The notes under the pieces: model-generated
What the model was told of the DNA's origin: nothing
Seen by the model: the letters and a program-made list of their open reading frames with translations, nothing else
The model's database searches: none
NCBI RefSeq assembly: GCF_900106045.1
Contig: NZ_LT629802.1
Span: 3,968,001 to 4,032,000 of the forward strand
DNA: 64,000 nt
Source of the DNA: Pseudomonas mucidolens
Lineage (GTDB): Bacteria; Pseudomonadota; Gammaproteobacteria; Pseudomonadales; Pseudomonadaceae
Reading direction: 5' to 3'
Shown here: piece after piece, positions 17,762 to 27,100 of the stretch
Position numbering within the stretch: position 1 is the stretch's first letter
How the letters are laid out: each line of letters begins with the position of its first letter
Position numbers and translations under genes: made by a program

Positions 17762-18928
17762 TCACACCACCGCAGTTGAAATCGTTCTGGAATGCCAGGC
17801 AAAAGCCAACGCCATCAGCAGCCCCAGACCCGCCATTGCCGCTCCGGCCAGGGAAATCGCCGGATAACCCAGCCCGGCATTGATCACCGCTCCGCCCAGC
17901 GCCGCCCCAATCGCGTTGCCGAAGTTGAAGGCACCGATGTTCACCGCCGAGGCCAGGTTGGGCGCGTCTTTAGCCGCTTCCATGACGCGCATCTGTAGCG
18001 GCGGCACCAAGGCGAAGCTGGCGATACCCCATATCAGGATGGCAACGGCGGCCGGCAACGGCCAACGCATCAGTACGGTGAACGCCAGCAAGACGATAAT
18101 CAGCACGCTCAGCGAAACGATCAGGGTGCGATCTATCGAGCGGTCGGCAGCCTTGCCACCCCACATGTTGCCCAGCGTTAACCCCACGCCGAACAGCACC
18201 AGCATGGCGGTGATATAGGCGGTGGACGCATGGGTCTCACTGCTGAGGATCGGCGCGATGTAGGTGAAGACGGTAAACATTGCACCCGAGCCGACTACGG
18301 TCAGGGCCAGCGCCCCCAACACCGGGCCACGGCCCAGTACCCGAATTTCGGCCAGTACACCAACGCTTTGTGGCGCCGGCAGGTTGGGAAGGGCAAACCA
18401 CAACGCCCCCATGGCCACCACACCGAGACCGGTAATACCCCAGAATGCGGTACGCCAGCCGAACAGTTCGCCAAACCAGGCGGCCAGCGGCACACCGCCG
18501 ATGGTTGCCAAGGTCAGGCCCATGAACATTGCCGCAACAGCCCCAGCACGTTTCTGCGGGGCAACCACGCTGGCGGCGACGATTGAGCCAACGCCAAAGA
18601 ACGCACCGTGGTTCAGTGAGGTCACCACCCTGGCGACCATGAGGCTGTAATAATCGGTAGCCAGGGCTGACATCAGATTACCCAGGGTGAAAATCGCCAT
18701 GAGTCCGATCAACAGGTAGCGCCGGGGAATCCTGCCGGTGGTCAGGGTCATCAGTGGCGCGCCGAGCAGTACGCCCAGGGCGTAAGCACTGACCAACAAA
18801 CCTGCGGCGGGGATGGAAACGCCGAGATCCGCAGCGATGCCCGGCAACATGCCCATGGGGGCGAACTCGGTAACGCCGATGCCAAAAGCACCAATGGCGA
18901 GTGCGACAAGTGGTGGATTGATACGCAT
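17762..18928 (-). CDS. MFS transporter, DHA1-type (Bcr/AraJ-like)
   Basis: A 388-residue 12-helix facilitator. The ATG at 18928 follows AAGGAG at 6 nt and gives the typical start MRINPPLVALAIGAFGIGVT, with EFAPMGMLPGIAADLG next. A longer open frame upstream is not used. Helix-5 motif C resembles GVPLAAWFGELFGWR. It likely exports a small toxic compound by proton antiport. It is divergent from a LysR gene (94 bp between starts), which probably controls it. Confidence 0.87.
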   Translation of the reverse strand: MRINPPLVALAIGAFGIGVTEFAPMGMLPGIAADLGVSIPAAGLLVSAYALGVLLGAPLMTLTTGRIPRRYLLIGLMAIFTLGNLMSALATDYYSLMVARVVTSLNHGAFFGVGSIVAASVVAPQKRAGAVAAMFMGLTLATIGGVPLAAWFGELFGWRTAFWGITGLGVVAMGALWFALPNLPAPQSVGVLAEIRVLGRGPVLGALALTVVGSGAMFTVFTYIAPILSSETHASTAYITAMLVLFGVGLTLGNMWGGKAADRSIDRTLIVSLSVLIIVLLAFTVLMRWPLPAAVAILIWGIASFALVPPLQMRVMEAAKDAPNLASAVNIGAFNFGNAIGAALGGAVINAGLGYPAISLAGAAMAGLGLLMALAFAWHSRTISTAVV

Positions 18929-19022
18929 GAAAGGCTCCTTATCTATGCCGCCAATGCTACGATCCAGCCTTTTCAGGCGGTAGACAGTATTTCTGGCAAT
19001 CACCTTTGCGCAAGAGGCACAA

Positions 19023-19916
19023 ATGGACTTCAACGGCAGATCAGGTGAAATGGGCGTGTTCGCCACCGTGGCGCAGGAGGGCAGCCTATCGGCCGCAGCG
19101 CGTGCATTGGGGCTGACCCCCTCGGCGGTCAGTCGGATCATCGCGCGTACCGAACAACGTCTTGGTACCCGGCTGCTGTTGCGCACCACCCGAGCGATCA
19201 CCTTCACCGCCGAGGGCGAGGCTTTTCTGCGCGGCGCCAGACGTATCCTGGCCGACATGGCCGAGGTCGAAGAAGCCATCGCCGACCAAGGCGTACCCAG
19301 GGGCCGATTGCGGGTGAGCGCCGCCCTTGGCCATGGGCGGCTGGCCATCGTTCCCTTGGTGGCAGCCTTCAGCGCTCGCTACCCGAACATCGTCGTCGAC
19401 CTCACCCTCGGCGACGAAGTGGTCGACATTCTTGGCGGCCAGGCCGACGTGGCGGTACGCTTTGGCCATCTGCCCGATAGCCCGCTGACCGCGCGCAGGA
19501 TCGGCAACACCGGCCAGGTGGTGGTGGCATCGCCTGAGTATCTGCAGCGCCACGGCATCCCCCAGGAACCGGAAGACCTGCTGCGCCACAACTGCCTACG
19601 CTTCAATTTCCGGCGTGCAGAGCCCAATTGGCCGTTCATCCGCGACGGCAAAGAGTTTTCCCTTAAGGTCAGCGGCAACATCGAATGCAGCAGTGGTGAA
19701 GCACTGGCACAACTCGCGCGAGTAGGTGCCGGCATTGCGCGTATCGGCGAGTTCAGCGTGAGCGAGGATCTGCAGCGCGGCGACCTGATACCGCTGCTGG
19801 AAGCCTGGAACCCCGGCGACCAGGAACCGATTCATGCAGTGTTCGTAGGTGGCTCGGCAATGCCGGCGCGGGTGCGGTTGTTCGTGGACTTCTTACTGGA
19901 ACATCACCGGATGTAA
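19023..19916 (+). CDS. LysR-family regulator, divergent from MFS gene
   Basis: A 297-residue LysR-type regulator. The helix-turn-helix region is at about residues 9-66 (VFATVAQEGSLSAAARALG, then LTPSAVSRIIARTE). The effector domain (about 92-295) starts GRLRVSAALGHGRLAIVPLV, typical of the DhcR/AaeR-like subgroup that often sits next to exporters. It is transcribed away from the MFS gene at 17762-18928, and the shared 94-bp control region makes that gene the likely target. The inducer is unknown. Confidence 0.87.
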   Translation: MDFNGRSGEMGVFATVAQEGSLSAAARALGLTPSAVSRIIARTEQRLGTRLLLRTTRAITFTAEGEAFLRGARRILADMAEVEEAIADQGVPRGRLRVSAALGHGRLAIVPLVAAFSARYPNIVVDLTLGDEVVDILGGQADVAVRFGHLPDSPLTARRIGNTGQVVVASPEYLQRHGIPQEPEDLLRHNCLRFNFRRAEPNWPFIRDGKEFSLKVSGNIECSSGEALAQLARVGAGIARIGEFSVSEDLQRGDLIPLLEAWNPGDQEPIHAVFVGGSAMPARVRLFVDFLLEHHRM

Positions 19917-19995
19917 GCGATGGCGTCACCTGATCAAACCGGGTGAGTCGCCGCTGGTTTCGTAGTCACCTTCAAGAGGCTGCTTGCGTTCTGCT

Positions 19996-20967
19996 TCAGG
20001 GAACAGCGGGCTGCCGCAACCGGCGACTTAATCCAGGCGTGTTGCCCGTAATGCGCTTAAATGCACGACTGAAAGCAGCCTGGGAGGTATAACCCAAGCG
20101 CTGCGCCACCTCTTCGATCGGCAGCCTTTCGAGCGTCAGCCACTGGCTCGCAAGCCGCATCCGCAATTCAGTGACGTAGCGCAGCGGGGCCATGCCAATA
20201 GTCTCCTGGAAACGGTCCGCGAAGACCGAGCGAGAGGTATTGCATTGCTCCGCCAACTGCGCAACGGTCCAGTCGCGCCCCGGTTGTTGATGGAGCGCGA
20301 GAAGCGCACTTGCCAAGCGTGGGTCGCGCAATGCGGCGACCAGGCCAGAGGCATTGCCACAGGCGCACTCTACCCAACCGCGAACGACCATGGCGGCCAC
20401 CACGTCGGCCAAACGCGCGAGGATGCCGGCGAAGCCGACACGTGCGGCGCTGACCTCGCGCTCCATGGTGGCAAGGATAGGCACCAGTCCGGGGTAACGC
20501 TGGCCGCCGGCATCAATTAGCATCAGGCCCGGCATCAGCCCGCCAAGGTCATGGATACTGCTTAGCTCAAACTCCATGCAGCCACTGAACAAAATGGTGG
20601 CCGGCGTTGGGCTGGCGTCGGTTCCGGTATCCACCGCGCTGACGCTGTCACCGAGAGGAGCGCCGTCTAAACGGTCGATGTCCTGAAGAGGCACGTCCGT
20701 ATGGGAAAACAGTTGATGGGCTGCGCCATGGGAGATGAATACGGCATTTCCGGCTGACAGCGCGTACGTTGTCCCGTCTTCCATCCGCAGCACCGCATTG
20801 CCGACCGCCAGGAAGTGGAACCAGGCATGCCCAGGTTTGGCAGCGAAGCCCAAGCCGAAGGCTGGACCGGCTTGAATACGCCGATACTCGACGCCACGCA
20901 GGCGCATGCCGCGCAACAGCTCGTTGATGAGATCCGAGGAAAGAGCAAACTGATCTGCAGGCATCAT
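19996..20967 (-). CDS. AraC-family regulator with cupin domain
   Basis: A 323-residue transcription regulator. The N-terminal cupin-type sensor occupies about residues 10-190 (HAWFHFLAVGNAVLRM, SAGNAVFISHGAAHQLF). The C-terminal double helix-turn-helix is at about 220-315 (WTVAQLAEQCNTSRSVFADR and LPIEEVAQRLGYTSQAAFSR). It is divergent from the MFS gene at 21067, with 99 bp between starts, matching the common AraC-cupin/MFS exporter pairing. Two ATGs occur in succession at the start, and either could be used. Confidence 0.87.
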   Translation of the reverse strand: MMPADQFALSSDLINELLRGMRLRGVEYRRIQAGPAFGLGFAAKPGHAWFHFLAVGNAVLRMEDGTTYALSAGNAVFISHGAAHQLFSHTDVPLQDIDRLDGAPLGDSVSAVDTGTDASPTPATILFSGCMEFELSSIHDLGGLMPGLMLIDAGGQRYPGLVPILATMEREVSAARVGFAGILARLADVVAAMVVRGWVECACGNASGLVAALRDPRLASALLALHQQPGRDWTVAQLAEQCNTSRSVFADRFQETIGMAPLRYVTELRMRLASQWLTLERLPIEEVAQRLGYTSQAAFSRAFKRITGNTPGLSRRLRQPAVP

Positions 20968-21066
20968 TCAGGTGTTTCAGTCAAAAGAACAAGACTTTTG
21001 ATCATAGATCATCCAGATCCCCGCGCCTAGACTGCCGGTCGCGATTAAGCTTGGGAGATCCGTGCA

Positions 21067-22296
21067 ATGAATGATTGTGTTTGTAATGCCTTATCCGACA
21101 GCCGTCCCGGCACCGAGCCGGATGTAGAACCTGCAACCCCGGCGTGGATGGCAATATTCTCGTTGGCAATGGGCGTGTTCGGATTGCTGACCGCCGAGTA
21201 CCTTCCGGCCAGCCTGTTGACGCCAATAGCTACCGATCTGGGTGTGTCCGAAGCGCTGGCTGGCCAGGCGGTAACGGTGACAGCAGTGGTAGCACTGTTC
21301 GCTGGCCTGTTGGTGCCAGGCCTGACCCGCGGTATCGACCGCCGCTGGGTGCTGCTGGGTTTTTCCACGTTGATGATCGCATCCAATCTTCTGGTCGCCG
21401 TTTCCTCCAGTTTCGCGGTGCTATTGGTGATGCGTATCTTACTGGGTATTGCCCTTGGCGGATTCTGGAGCATGGCGGCAGCGGTAGCGATGCGCTTGGT
21501 GCCGGGTGCTTTGTTGCCCCGAGCGCTCTCGATCATTTTCAGCGGTATTGCCGTCGGGACGGTGGTTGCGGTCCCGCTGGGCAGCTACCTGGGCGGGCTA
21601 TATGGTTGGCGCAGCGCGTTCTTTGCGGCAGCGGCGGTAGGTGTGGTGACCCTGGTTTTCCAGTCGTGCACTCTGCCGCGTCTTGCGCCGCGCAGGCCGG
21701 CACGCCTGCGCACCGTACTCGAGGTGTTGCTGCGCCCGGGCATCGCCATGGGTATGTTCGGTTGTGTGCTGGTGCACAGCGGCCACTTCGCGATGTTCAC
21801 CTATGTTCGGCCATTCCTCGAAGGGACTACCGGCATCGGCCCGCAAGGGCTGGCGTTGATGCTGCTGGGTTTCGGCGCGGCGAACTTCGTCGGCACGCTG
21901 TTGGGCGGGTGGCTGCTTGAGCGCCACCCGCTGGCTACCCTGGTGTTGATGCCCGCGCTGGTGGGCGTTGCAGCACTGGCATTGGTTCTGTTGCCGGCCT
22001 CGGTGCCGGGGCAGGCGGTACTGCTGGCGATCTGGGGCCTGGCCTTTGGTGGTGTGCCGGTGGCGTGGTCGAACTGGGTCGCCAGCGCGGTACCTGATCA
22101 GGCGGAAAGCGCCGGGGGCATGGTCGTGGCGTCTGTGCAGTCGGCCATCGCAACAGGCGCAGCCGCTGGCGGTGCGATGTTCAGCCTGGGGGGCAGCGCC
22201 GGCGTATTCGTAGCGGCGGCCGCGCTGATGCTGCTGGCCGCGTTGCTGATTGCGTTGCGTGTCCGGGTCCCTTCTGCCGATGCGCGGCAAGTATAG
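21067..22296 (+). CDS. MFS transporter, DHA1-type, paired with AraC regulator
   Basis: A 409-residue facilitator with 12 predicted helices after a hydrophilic 27-residue N-terminus. The first helix has SLAMGVFGLLTAEYLPASLL, and helix 5 has VAVPLGSYLGGLYGWR, the antiporter motif. Helices 11-12 are very Ala- and Gly-rich. It probably exports a small hydrophobic or sugar-like compound under control of the divergent AraC protein. The AraC/MFS pair recurs widely in proteobacteria; the substrate here is unknown. Confidence 0.87.
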   Translation: MNDCVCNALSDSRPGTEPDVEPATPAWMAIFSLAMGVFGLLTAEYLPASLLTPIATDLGVSEALAGQAVTVTAVVALFAGLLVPGLTRGIDRRWVLLGFSTLMIASNLLVAVSSSFAVLLVMRILLGIALGGFWSMAAAVAMRLVPGALLPRALSIIFSGIAVGTVVAVPLGSYLGGLYGWRSAFFAAAAVGVVTLVFQSCTLPRLAPRRPARLRTVLEVLLRPGIAMGMFGCVLVHSGHFAMFTYVRPFLEGTTGIGPQGLALMLLGFGAANFVGTLLGGWLLERHPLATLVLMPALVGVAALALVLLPASVPGQAVLLAIWGLAFGGVPVAWSNWVASAVPDQAESAGGMVVASVQSAIATGAAAGGAMFSLGGSAGVFVAAAALMLLAALLIALRVRVPSADARQV

Positions 22297-22392
22297 GCAA
22301 TGCACCTCAACGTAACCTCTCAGCACACCCATCCAATCAATCGGACGAACCTGGGCCGATAGTGGGGCTCCTGTTCACTGTGCGAGTCGACT

Positions 22393-22824
22393 ATGAAGCC
22401 CTCTCCTCACCTGCGTCCCTCCATTGCCTGGGCGCTGTTGTATATGCGTGTCAGCGCGGCCGTGCTGTTGTTGGTCGTGCATGGGTTACCGAAAGTGCTG
22501 AACTGGCATGCCGAGCTGGGCTTGATCGAGGATCCGCTTCATCTTGGCGCCGCGCTGACCTTGAGCTTTGCGGTGTTTGCTGAGGTCTTGTGTCCGTTGC
22601 TGATAATTCTCGGTCTTTATGCGCGTCTCGCCTGTCTGCCGGTACTTGCGGTGCTGCTGGTTTCGGTGGTGTTGGTGCATCCCGAATGGTCTCTGGCCGA
22701 AGGTCAGTTTGCGTGGCTGATGATAATTCTCTTCGGTGGCCTGGCGATTGCCGGCCCTGGGTCTTTGAGTGTTGATCGGCTGCGTCGCGTCGTGCCTTCC
22801 ACCGCCATGGAGGTACGGGAATGA
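22393..22824 (+). CDS. DoxX-family membrane protein
   Basis: A 143-residue integral membrane protein with four hydrophobic segments (about residues 14-34, 52-74, 80-98 and 105-125). The N-terminal part has LLYMRVSAAVLLLVVHGLPK and the middle AVFAEVLCPLLIILGLYARL, as in the DoxX family, whose better known members associate with redox or thiol stress proteins. The stop overlaps the start of the porin gene (ATGA), so the two are translationally coupled. The function here is unknown. Confidence 0.8.
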   Translation: MKPSPHLRPSIAWALLYMRVSAAVLLLVVHGLPKVLNWHAELGLIEDPLHLGAALTLSFAVFAEVLCPLLIILGLYARLACLPVLAVLLVSVVLVHPEWSLAEGQFAWLMIILFGGLAIAGPGSLSVDRLRRVVPSTAMEVRE

Positions 22825-24104
22825 AGGCAGGTCAGGGCGTTGCCGTCGGGATGTTGCTTACCGCCTGCGCGCCTGCGATGGCGGCGGATGTGCGTTTGTT
22901 GTCGCGCAATTACCTGATCCATAACGATTTTCGTTCTGATAACCGGAGCGAAAAAAACCTCACGCGCGAATGGGCGCAAGGTTTCATCGGGCGCTACCGT
23001 AGTGACCTCACGCCTGGCACCTTTGGCTTGGGGGTTGATCTGCATGGGTTCCTCGGCGTCAAGCTGGATGGCGGACGCGGGCATGCCGGAACCGGCCTTC
23101 TACCGGTTGACAGCGATGGCCGCAGCCGCTCGGAGTATTCATCGGCCGGTGGGGCGCTGCGAGTCGTGCATGGCGCTAGCACGCTTGCCTATGGCGAGAT
23201 GCGCGTGGAAACCCCAGTATTCGCTACCGCTGACAAGCGTCTTCAGCCGGAATACGCGACTGGCTGGTTTCTCGATGATCGAACAGTGGAGGGCCTCACG
23301 CTCCAGGCCGGGCGGTTTACTGCGTTCAAAAATCAGGACTCAAGCTCCGGACGTGGCGACTTTGCTGGTTATGGCGCCACCACGCGTTTTGGCGGCATCA
23401 GCCTGGCTGGCGCAACCTGGGCGCCGGCGGATCGAGTCTGGGGTGGCGCGCTCTATGCGTCCTCGCTTGAGGATGTCTGGCAGCAAACCTATGCCAACCT
23501 CAATCTGCACCGAGGCCCGTGGTCGCTGGACGCCAACCTGTACCGCACTGTCGATGCCGGGGAAGCCCGGGCGGGCAAGATCGATACCCTCGCCTACAGC
23601 CTCATCACGCGTCGCTCACTCGCCGCGCATACGCTGAGCCTGGGTTACCAGAAGGTCGAAGGTGATACACCGTTCGACTTTGTCGGCGGTGACTCGATCT
23701 ACCTGGCAAACTCCGTCAAATTTGCCGATTTCAACGGCGCCAACGAACGTTCCTGGCAGGCTCGCTACCAATGGAGCGGTAAAGACATCGGGCTGGCCGG
23801 CCTGTCGATTTCAGCGCGCTATGTACGCGGCAGCGATATCGATGGAACCCATGCCCCACAGGGCGGCGCCTACAATCCATTCGACGGCAGCGGCTATCGT
23901 CCGCAGCAAGGCCGGGGCGGAAAACACTGGGAACGCGACCTGGATGTGGCTTACGTGGTCCAGTCCGGCGCGGCACGTGGCCTGTCGCTGAGCATGGCCC
24001 ATGTCACTCACCGAGCTAACGCTGCACAGGGTGGGCCGGACATTGACCGTATCTACCTGATCATCGAATACCCGCTGGATCTGCAAGGCGGATTTGCACC
24101 GTGA
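22821..24104 (+). CDS. OprD-family outer-membrane porin
   Basis: A 427-residue outer-membrane protein of the OprD/OccD-OccK family. The signal peptide is about residues 1-22 (core VAVGMLLTACAPAMAA). The mature N-terminus has LSRNYLIHNDFRSDN and REWAQGFIGRYRSDL, the family's first strands. An 18-strand barrel for uptake of small anionic or amino-acid-like substrates is expected. The C-terminus lacks a terminal aromatic residue (DLQGGFAP), but IYLIIEYPLDL just before it fits the family's last strand. It is translationally coupled to the DoxX gene. Confidence 0.88.
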   Translation: MKAGQGVAVGMLLTACAPAMAADVRLLSRNYLIHNDFRSDNRSEKNLTREWAQGFIGRYRSDLTPGTFGLGVDLHGFLGVKLDGGRGHAGTGLLPVDSDGRSRSEYSSAGGALRVVHGASTLAYGEMRVETPVFATADKRLQPEYATGWFLDDRTVEGLTLQAGRFTAFKNQDSSSGRGDFAGYGATTRFGGISLAGATWAPADRVWGGALYASSLEDVWQQTYANLNLHRGPWSLDANLYRTVDAGEARAGKIDTLAYSLITRRSLAAHTLSLGYQKVEGDTPFDFVGGDSIYLANSVKFADFNGANERSWQARYQWSGKDIGLAGLSISARYVRGSDIDGTHAPQGGAYNPFDGSGYRPQQGRGGKHWERDLDVAYVVQSGAARGLSLSMAHVTHRANAAQGGPDIDRIYLIIEYPLDLQGGFAP

Positions 24105-24176
24105 GCAGTCCTCAGCGCCCCACCCGCCAGACACGGCTCACCCCAAGGCAAGCCGTTTCTCATGCGAGCAATAAAC

Positions 24177-27100
24177 TCAGGCGATTGGCGAGCGCGGTGT
24201 CCTCACCCGCGCATCCGCCAGGTCCAGGGTCAGGTCGTGGCTAGGCAGAGCGCCCAGGCGGTCGTCGAGTTTCATCTTCAGGGGTTTGTCGGCGTCTGCC
24301 CCGTATTCAAATTCGGCACTCAGGCGTTTTTGCGAGTAACTGAGTCCGGCGGTGCTTGAGAAACCCAGGTCGCTCATCGGCGGGAACGCCATGGCATGGG
24401 AGCGACTCGCGCTGTAAGCGAGACTCAGGCTTTTGATGCGCAGGTTATCGCGGTTGTTCAGGGCCTGTTCGATCAGCGGTGTCTTGCGCCCGGCGCTGAA
24501 ACATTCACGCTCGATACTGCGCAGCACCTGCGGCTTGAGTTCCAGGCTGACACTCACCGAAGTGCCCTCGCCGCTCTTCAAATGCCCGAGCATCTGGGCA
24601 AACTGCGGCGCGTCGTTGAGCCACTGCACAATGGCCGCCTTGTTGGCGGGTGCGACGTCATCCAACCAGGCATGGCGCTCGTCATCGTTCAAGCCAATCC
24701 GGGTCACGCTGGTTTCAACCGCGGCCAACTGGCGCAACTGATGCTGCTGCAGATCGTGCTGGTGAGTCAGGTTATCCACTAACTGAGCAATCGCCTGATA
24801 CGCCTGCAACCGGGTCGGCAAGGGCGAATGCGTGGCAAAAAACTGCTGCAGCTTGGCCAGTTGCTCACCCGGCGTCCGCCCGGTCAGTTCAACAGCAGCT
24901 AAATCCGCCCGGTACGCCGGGGAATAACGCGACAACCGCTGCACGAGCTCGTCGATCTGCGACGGCTCCAGCGCTTCCGGTTGCTTGAAGGAGAAGCTGA
25001 AGCTGCGTGACTGTGAGCGATCCAGCCTGACCATGACCGACATCTCCGGCAGCGCAAACGCCGCGATGCTGGAACCGCCGTCCTGCAGATGCCCCAGCGC
25101 GGCGGCATTGAACGGCACCACGTTGGCGCCCACCCCGCCCTGCCTGAGCAGTTGCACATTCGCCGAGCGACCGTGCGTGGTCGAGGTGCTGCTGCGGCTG
25201 ACGGAATGGCCGAGGTCTGCATGCGCCAAATTGAGGTTGCCTACCAGGCCGACGCCGGCCCGGACCACCGAATCGATCTCGCTGATATTTTCCTGCGGGT
25301 TGTAGAGCAGGCGCTGTTGCGCCACCAGGTCCAGGTGCAGGTCGACATGGGTTTTCGCACTTTCGCCGGTGACATGCGCCGCGCCCAGGTCGAGCAAATC
25401 GTAAACATTGCCCTGCTCTGCCGTGAGGATCGCCATCATTTTCGCAAAATCGGCTTCCTTCACATCGAAACTGATGGACGCGCCGTGCGTCCTTGCCACC
25501 GCCGCCGTCAGTTCCGCCCCCACCCTCAGACCAGTCCCCAGCGCGCCTTCGCCACGACCCAGGGTTGTGCCCGAAGCAATCGAAGTCGCCACCCGCCGCG
25601 TGTCGTCCATGCTGATTTCAATCCGCGCGCCGCTATCGGTACGGCTGATACTGATGCCATTCGCGTGGGCCTTGGACACCCCGACAAAAAACGCCACGGG
25701 CGAAACCGTTTTTATCCCCGTCAGCATCATGCCGAAGGATTTGCCGTGGGTGCGGCTCGGCGCCAGTTTCTGGCCGCTTTCAAGTTGCCGAACCTCGCGC
25801 GTCATTGCCTCCTTGAGGCTTGCATCGGCAGCCAACCCAAGCACGCCCGAAAGGTGCCAATGGAGCGCGGAACCCGGGGTTCCAAGGTCTTTTGCCAACA
25901 GTTTGAAGTTGTCGTAGATCGATTCGGCCTGGCCATGGCTGACGATGTTCTGGCTGGACAGTTTATGCACCGGGCTTTGCGCATACTGCTGCATCAGGGT
26001 GCCCAGCGATTGCTCCACTCGCGCCATCGCTGACGGGCTGTGGCCGCTGGCCTGCTCCAGTTCGAGCACCAGGTCGCCGAGCTGTTTCAAGGTGGCGGCA
26101 TGATGGATCAGATCGCCCACGAGCAACGCCGAAGGATGCTGGCTATCGCGCTTGCGTTCGGGGTCTCTTGCCGGAAGGTTCAAGGCCTGCCCTTCAAAGT
26201 TGGCCAGCAGCAGCGCGGTGGTTTTGTCCGGCGACGGCGACAGCCTTTTAAACGCTTCGTACAACTGATGCACAGTCGAGTCGGGCTGGACCGTCGCCCG
26301 GCTCAACTGCGGCCGCGGATCAAACCACATGCCATGCACCTCGCCGAGGCGACGGGCGCAGGTTTCACTGTTGTTTTCCACACGCTCCAGTGCGGCGCCG
26401 ATGTCCCTGGCCAGCGCCTGTCGCGGGCCGGCCTCGCACAACGCTGCCAGCCGCTGGCCCAGGCCGCCCGCGACAGGCACGGCGTGGGCAAGCGGCTTGA
26501 GCTGGGCGTGCAGGCGTTTGTCGTCGGCGTAGAGCTGCGCCAGACCCTGGCGGCCGTTAAAGTGATGTTGAATATCTCTGCCGGCCTGCCTGAGGCTTTC
26601 GATGGGATGAAAGTGCGCTTTCAAGCCCTGCAGATAATTGCGTTTGAGCGGAACGCCCTCACTGGCTTGCCCCAACACATTGCTGCCGACCGACACAGTC
26701 CCGTCCAGCACCACGCCGCGCCATTGAGTGCCGGCCATTTTTTCCGCCAGCGACACACCCGGCGCCGGCGTCGAGGGCTGCACCGCGCCCCACGTCAACG
26801 CCCCGTCGGCAGCGACTTCCAAGCGATGAAAAGCCTTGGCCCAGCCGCCGATCAGTTGCTTGTCCGCGCCCATCCGCAGCGAATCCAGTCGTTGCGCCTT
26901 GGGCAAGATAATCCGGGTCCAGCTCAATGCCGCATGACCCGCGCCCTGCCAGTCTGCGCGCGCCACCCTGAACAACTCACCGCCCTTGCTGTGCGCGTAG
27001 AGGTTTGCCTCAGCGTCCAGCGCCAGCGCTTGCGCGGTGACTGCCTGGGTAAACGTCAACGGCTGGACCCGGCCATCTAGTTGGGCCTGAAGCCGCCCAT

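Noticed and set aside
26040..27080. 346-residue plus-strand frame
   Set aside because: Antisense to the AvrE-like effector; no ribosome site and no known motif.
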